From assembly GCF_052115445.1 (NCBI RefSeq), contig NZ_JBFRGR010000021.1:62001-126000 (forward strand): DNA of 64,000 nt, written 5' to 3'. The notes under the pieces were generated by a model. The model was not told the DNA's origin. It did no database searches and saw only the letters and a program-made list of their open reading frames with translations. The translations under genes were made by a program, and so were the position numbers. Source of the DNA: Paenibacillus_E sp052115445 (GTDB lineage Bacteria; Bacillota; Bacilli; Paenibacillales; NBRC-103111). Shown one piece after another: positions 60,568-64,000 of the stretch; the stretch's first letter is position 1; every line of letters starts with the position of its first letter.

Positions 60568-61289
60568 GAATGCGCCTCCTCTAACTTAGGCACTTCAACG
60601 GACCACGCATCATTGCGTGTATCACTGACGATTTCACCATCTCGCAGCGCCACCACGCGCTTCGCGTTGTCTGCAATGTGATGATCATGGGTGATTAATA
60701 CAATCGTATTGCCCTGATGATTTAATTCTTTGATCAACTCGAGTACCTCGATGCCCGTCTTCGAATCCAAGGCGCCTGTTGGTTCATCCGCTAGAATGAG
60801 CGACGGTGAAATGGCCAACGCTCGCGCAATCGCAACCCGCTGCTGCTGTCCACCCGAAAGCTCACTTGGCTTGTGATGTCCGCGCTCACCCATACCGAGC
60901 TTCTCCAGCATGCGTTTAGCTTGTTCTTTCCGCTGTTTCGCAGGTATGCCTGCGTAAATCATGGGGAGCTCGACGTTCTCCGTCGCTGACAGCCTTGGCA
61001 ACAGGTTAAACTGTTGAAAAATAAAACCGATCTTCCGATTGCGCAGCTGAGCAAGTCCGTTGTCTGACATTTTCTCAGTAGCTACGCCATCTAATGTATA
61101 TGAACCTGACGTCGGACTGTCTAGCAGCCCAATGGTATTCATCAACGTCGATTTCCCCGATCCGCTGGGACCAATAATGGCGACAAAATCCCCTTCTGCA
61201 ATATGCAAGGTAATGCCGCGCAAAATCTGCAATTCCTCCGCACCACGGGTGTAACTCTTCGTGATCTCATTTAGCTCAATGATATTCAT
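60564..61289 (-). CDS. MacB/YknY-like ABC transporter ATPase
   Basis: 241 aa from the ATG at 61289 (AAAGGAGCG upstream; the frame runs on to 61394 inside the adaptor gene). Walker A GPSGSGKST, Q-loop FQQFNLLP, signature LSGGQQQRVAIARAL, Walker B LILADEPTGALD and switch ITHDHH. Of the LolD/YknY group. It drives the FtsX-type permease encoded next. Confidence 0.95.
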   Translation of the reverse strand: MNIIELNEITKSYTRGAEELQILRGITLHIAEGDFVAIIGPSGSGKSTLMNTIGLLDSPTSGSYTLDGVATEKMSDNGLAQLRNRKIGFIFQQFNLLPRLSATENVELPMIYAGIPAKQRKEQAKRMLEKLGMGERGHHKPSELSGGQQQRVAIARALAISPSLILADEPTGALDSKTGIEVLELIKELNHQGNTIVLITHDHHIADNAKRVVALRDGEIVSDTRNDAWSVEVPKLEEAHS

Positions 61290-61323
61290 CCCATTCGCTC
61301 CTTTCAGGGGCACGGCTAGCTCT

Positions 61324-63021
61324 TTATTGACGCGTTCCGCCGCCGCCACCGCCAGCATTACCGCCACCCTGGAAACCACCGCCACCAGCTCCACCTACAC
61401 CGCCTTGGAAGCCGCCTGCGCCACCTGGGAAGGCACCTCCGCCTGGGAAGCCTTGCTGTTGCTGGTTCGTCGTAGTTGTTGCTCTACGTACTGGCATGAC
61501 AACCTCTTCGCCTTCTTTTACCCCGTCAAGCACTTCAACTTGCGTTTTGCTGCGAATACCTACTTTTAACTCCCGCTCTTCCGTCGTACCATCGGCCTTC
61601 TTCACCGTAACCGTCGACTTGCCTCTTGTTGTCGTCACCACTTGTATCGGAAGTACGAGAATGTCCTTCTTATCTTGGATGAGGATTTCAGCTGTCGCCG
61701 TCATCGCATATTTCAAATCGTTCTGTGCTGTATTCGGAATCGCCACAACCGCATCATACGTGGTCACACCATTCGTCGTTGTCCCCACATTGGATACAGA
61801 AGTCACTTCACCTGTAAAAGTTTTCCCTGCAATCGCATCGACTTTTACGTTAACCTTTTGTCCGACCTTCACACTCGTGAGATCGAGCTCATCCACAGCA
61901 ATTGCGAGCTGCATCGTACTTAGGCTTGCCACAGCACCCAGCGTTGTGTTCGCATTAATTTGCGCGCCAACTGGGTAATTCCGAAGAACGTTATTTTTAC
62001 TGTTGGCAAAATCCGCTGAGAACACGCCATCAAACGGTGCTTTGATCGTCAATTGATCGACTTTTTGCTGCGCATCGCTGACACGAATTTTCTGGCTTTC
62101 AATCGCAGATTGCTTGGCGACGATATTCTTTTGGAGGTCGTCGTTAAAAAGGGTCACAATGAGATCGCCTTGTTTAATCGTATCGCCATCTTTGAATTTC
62201 AGTGTTTTCACCGTACCGCTAGCTTCAGAGAAAATGGACGCCGTGCGGACATAAGCCAGTGCAGCCTGATCGGAGGACGCTACTTTGGTGCTGCCGCTGC
62301 CTATGCTGCCTTTGACCTTCAAGCCTGCCGAAAGTGTACCGTCGTTATCCACGAGTACATCGATCAAAACCACCTTATTCCCATTCGCGTCGGCACTAAT
62401 TTCGTGACCGATGGTATCGACAGCACCAACCTTCGATAGCAAGTAACCATCCACGCTTAGCTCCACGGGGTCACCTTTTTTCAATTGCACCGCTTCTTGC
62501 AGTGAAAATGGCAGTTTCACCTTAAACTGCGTTGTATCTGAAATCGTACCGATCTTCGTCGTTTTATTCACTTGGCTGCCGACATCGAAATTAGCATTCA
62601 AGGTAATCTTGCCTGACATCGGAGAGGATACGCTCATATTTCCTTGTTCAGACTTCAGCTCCGCTAGATCACTTTCCAGCTGTCCCAAAGTCACTTGCGC
62701 TTCCTTCAAATTCGTTTCCGTGGACGGGACTGAAAGTTCGACGAGCACATCGCCTTTTTTCACCGCTTGATTCTGGGTTAAATTCATCGTTTTGATGATC
62801 CCTTCGATCGGGATCACAATGTTTTGCTTATCCTTAGCGTCCAATTGGGAGGTACCTGATACGGCCATCGAAATGGCGCCCTTGGCCACTTTCATTGTTG
62901 TTTGTTGTGTCGCCGCTGTTGCTGGCTTCGCATTATTATGTACATAGTAGTATGTACCTGCCCCACACAGGATGGCCGCCAGGGCTACAATGAGCCACCT
63001 TTTCTTACTGCCTACTTTCAT
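61324..63021 (-). CDS. Membrane-fusion/adaptor protein (YknX/MacA-like)
   Basis: 565 aa with an N-terminal membrane anchor (about 9-27). A lipoyl/barrel-sandwich hybrid is split by a coiled hairpin, with two related halves (NQAVKKGDVLVELS; GDTIKQGDLIVTLF), then a beta-barrel domain and a C-terminal membrane-proximal domain. The last 50 residues are a Gly-rich tail (GGxG repeats), longer than in YknX. First gene of the efflux operon, behind a six-repeat operator-like region. Substrate unknown; relatives export peptides or toxins such as SdpC-type molecules. Confidence 0.92.
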   Translation of the reverse strand: MKVGSKKRWLIVALAAILCGAGTYYYVHNNAKPATAATQQTTMKVAKGAISMAVSGTSQLDAKDKQNIVIPIEGIIKTMNLTQNQAVKKGDVLVELSVPSTETNLKEAQVTLGQLESDLAELKSEQGNMSVSSPMSGKITLNANFDVGSQVNKTTKIGTISDTTQFKVKLPFSLQEAVQLKKGDPVELSVDGYLLSKVGAVDTIGHEISADANGNKVVLIDVLVDNDGTLSAGLKVKGSIGSGSTKVASSDQAALAYVRTASIFSEASGTVKTLKFKDGDTIKQGDLIVTLFNDDLQKNIVAKQSAIESQKIRVSDAQQKVDQLTIKAPFDGVFSADFANSKNNVLRNYPVGAQINANTTLGAVASLSTMQLAIAVDELDLTSVKVGQKVNVKVDAIAGKTFTGEVTSVSNVGTTTNGVTTYDAVVAIPNTAQNDLKYAMTATAEILIQDKKDILVLPIQVVTTTRGKSTVTVKKADGTTEERELKVGIRSKTQVEVLDGVKEGEEVVMPVRRATTTTNQQQQGFPGGGAFPGGAGGFQGGVGGAGGGGFQGGGNAGGGGGGTRQ

Positions 63022-63103
63022 CCGTCATAACCCCTCTCACGGTTTACCTAAACACTCGTTGCCTAGGTCGTACAATCTTCACAAGATGTAGTCTACTAGG
63101 GGC

Positions 63104-63166
63104 GACTGAAACCTGTCTGAGTGTAAGCTGAAAGTAGGTTGAACGAAAGCTGAGTGTTTGCTGAAA
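63104..63166. promoter_or_regulatory. Six direct repeats at 11-bp period upstream of the efflux operon
   Basis: CTGA or TTGA cores at 63106, 63117, 63128, 63139, 63150 and 63161; read toward the operon these are TTCAGC/CTCAGC/TTCAAC repeats every 11 bp. This is the pattern bound by OmpR/PhoP-type response regulators. From 63167 to 63373 the sequence is GC-rich with no supported gene. Confidence 0.7.
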
Positions 63167-63373
63167 ATGGGGAGGGGTAACATGCCGCAGCTTGGGCTGT
63201 TACTGGGCAACTACCAGGGACAGGGCCGGTGCTGATGCCTGGGCCTGGACAGGGATAGGACAGTGCCGGTGCTGCTACCGCTAAGGCTACGAATGCGAAT
63301 GCTGCTACTGTTTGCCGCCACCCAACTGCCGCCAAGACTGCCCCTGCCCCCTTGTCCGCCCCCGACTCCCTAA

Positions 63374-63558
63374 TAACTGCAAAAACGCCATCTAATTCTC
63401 TGGATTTCCATCAAATTTAGAGAGTAGATGGAAAATGTACATCTATTTTTTCACTTTCTGACGTGTTTCGCCTAATAGCCCGAAATTAGCTGTACATTCT
63501 ACAGTTAGTAGAGTGAACGGGAGAATTCATGCGAAATTAACTGTATGTTTTCCAGTTG
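63374..63558. repeat. Four-box intergenic element, copy F
   Basis: Boxes start at 63374, 63425, 63487 and 63538 (51-62-51). Box 1 is TAACTGC-N7-CCATCTA, box 2 TAGATGG-N7-ACATCTA, box 3 TAGCTGT-N7-ACAGTTA and box 4 TAACTGT-N7-CCAGTTG. It lies between the efflux operon's promoter region and the terminator of the last gene. Confidence 0.85.
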
Positions 63559-63623
63559 TTATGACTTAGCTACTTTAACAGCTCCCTATCTAGCAAAATT
63601 GCATCTAATCTTCCACCTCAAGC

Positions 63624-63655
63624 ACAAAAAGCCGCTCACATGGTGAGCAGCTTCG
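63624..63655 (-). terminator. Terminator of the last gene
   Basis: GCTCAC-CATG-TGAGC-type stem, with AAGC/GCTT extension and a minus-strand TTTTTG tail. Confidence 0.8.
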
Positions 63656-63667
63656 TATGACATCCCC

Positions 63668-64000
63668 TTAGTTGGCAGCTGTCGGGGCTGGTGTTGCTGA
63701 TTGTTTGGATGCATCCCGATTAGGACGACCTTGACCGCCTTCAGGACGCTGGTGAGCCGTACCTTTTTCCTCTACAGCCTTCTTAATCGAATCCGTCATG
63801 CCGTCTTTAATTTTGCTGATCAAATCATCTTCGCTAATGCCTTTCGCTGTTGCGATATCCACGAGGGATTTACCGGATTCTAGCTCTGTTCTCAGTTCAT
63901 CTTGAGTAAGACCTAGAATTGTCGTAATGACCTCCGGATTGCCGAAGTGTCCTGCGCCAAATCCTCCAGGGCCTCCTGGGCCACCTTTACCGCCGCCTGG
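63668..64000 (-). CDS. Gly-rich protein with DELRTELESGKSL repeat-type motif, partial
   Basis: The frame is open from the stop at 63668 to the end of the window with no start, so the 5' part is missing; at least 110 residues are visible. A Gly/Pro-rich stretch is followed by LGLTQDELRTELESGKSL and VDIATAKGISEDDLISKI, a short helical motif found, from memory, in many secreted or wall-linked proteins of Gram-positive bacteria. A Pro/Ala/Thr-rich tail follows. Function unknown. A GTG at 63862 is in frame but lies mid-motif and is not the true start. Confidence 0.75.
   Translation of the reverse strand, partial: PGGGKGGPGGPGGFGAGHFGNPEVITTILGLTQDELRTELESGKSLVDIATAKGISEDDLISKIKDGMTDSIKKAVEEKGTAHQRPEGGQGRPNRDASKQSATPAPTAAN

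Noticed and set aside
63183..63236. 17-aa plus-strand ORF after GGAGGGG
   Set aside because: The ribosome-binding site is good but the peptide is very short with no recognisable feature or promoter; not enough to call.
63096..63335. 79-aa minus-strand ORF with an Ala-rich, signal-like start
   Set aside because: It overlaps the 11-bp repeat array, has no ribosome-binding site and would place coding sequence across the efflux promoter region.
1..64000. tRNA, rRNA, riboswitch or prophage genes
   Set aside because: None recognised by eye on either strand; weak candidates were not reported.

Overview
The window looks like a Paenibacillus-type (Paenibacillaceae, Firmicutes) chromosome segment. 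The reasons are purine-rich Shine-Dalgarno sites before nearly every gene, Bacillus-style housekeeping genes (Mn/Fe sodA, mutY, acpS, nadE, a bacilliredoxin), and four complete YesM/YesN-type two-component systems (sensor with His_kinase domain plus AraC-type regulator) tied to CUT1 sugar ABC transporters. I see no phage, insertion sequence, CRISPR, tRNA or rRNA. Single ambiguous bases (N) occur at 1055, 34530 and 59823.

Layout. 1-6 kb: small housekeeping and stress genes (sodA, DUF805, Crp-type regulator, mutY, acpS, aldo/keto reductase). 6-13.6 kb (minus strand): an LplBCA-like oligosaccharide transporter followed by its sensor kinase and AraC regulator. 14-19.4 kb: a BlaR1/BlaI-like pair with an excellent palindromic operator but no beta-lactamase, then nadE, a bacilliredoxin and two membrane/hypothetical genes. 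19.5-24 kb: regulator, kinase and a ribose-type binding protein with no transporter. 24.4-34.2 kb: regulator, kinase, binding protein, two permeases and a GH2 beta-galactosidase. 34.3-38 kb: an RbsACB-type transporter. 38.5-40.8 kb: a Lia/Psp-like envelope-stress operon with two PspA paralogues. 41-49 kb: lipase, LysM-3D cell-wall protein, ArsR/AHSA1 pair, GntR/ABC operon, a phosphoesterase and an SH3-like secreted protein. 48.8-56 kb: a fourth regulator/kinase/LplBCA set ending in a PhyH-type dioxygenase. 56.2-57.1 kb: a compact locus with two unlisted small membrane peptides and a convergent promoter. 57.1-63.2 kb: a YknXYZ/MacAB-like efflux operon ending in a large secreted protein, preceded by six exact 11-bp-spaced repeats. 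The last gene runs off the end of the window.

The most unusual signal is non-coding. Eight intergenic regions hold a 'four-box' element of about 176-185 bp. In six of them four degenerate 21-nt dyad boxes, TARMTGK-N7-MCAKYTA, start at offsets 0, 51, 113 and 164, with the same distances in all six copies although the spacer sequences are unrelated. A seventh element uses a different box (around GGATTTATCC) with identical 51-62-51 geometry. An eighth uses a third box (GGGAACGA-N6-CTATTT-like) with 50-55-50 geometry. All lie between transcription units, about one per 8 kb. I know of no description of this family; its function is unknown.

Functionally, most of the coding capacity serves sensing, uptake and hydrolysis of plant or microbial glycans under local two-component control, with probable CcpA repression (three cre-like sites), plus envelope-stress and efflux functions.
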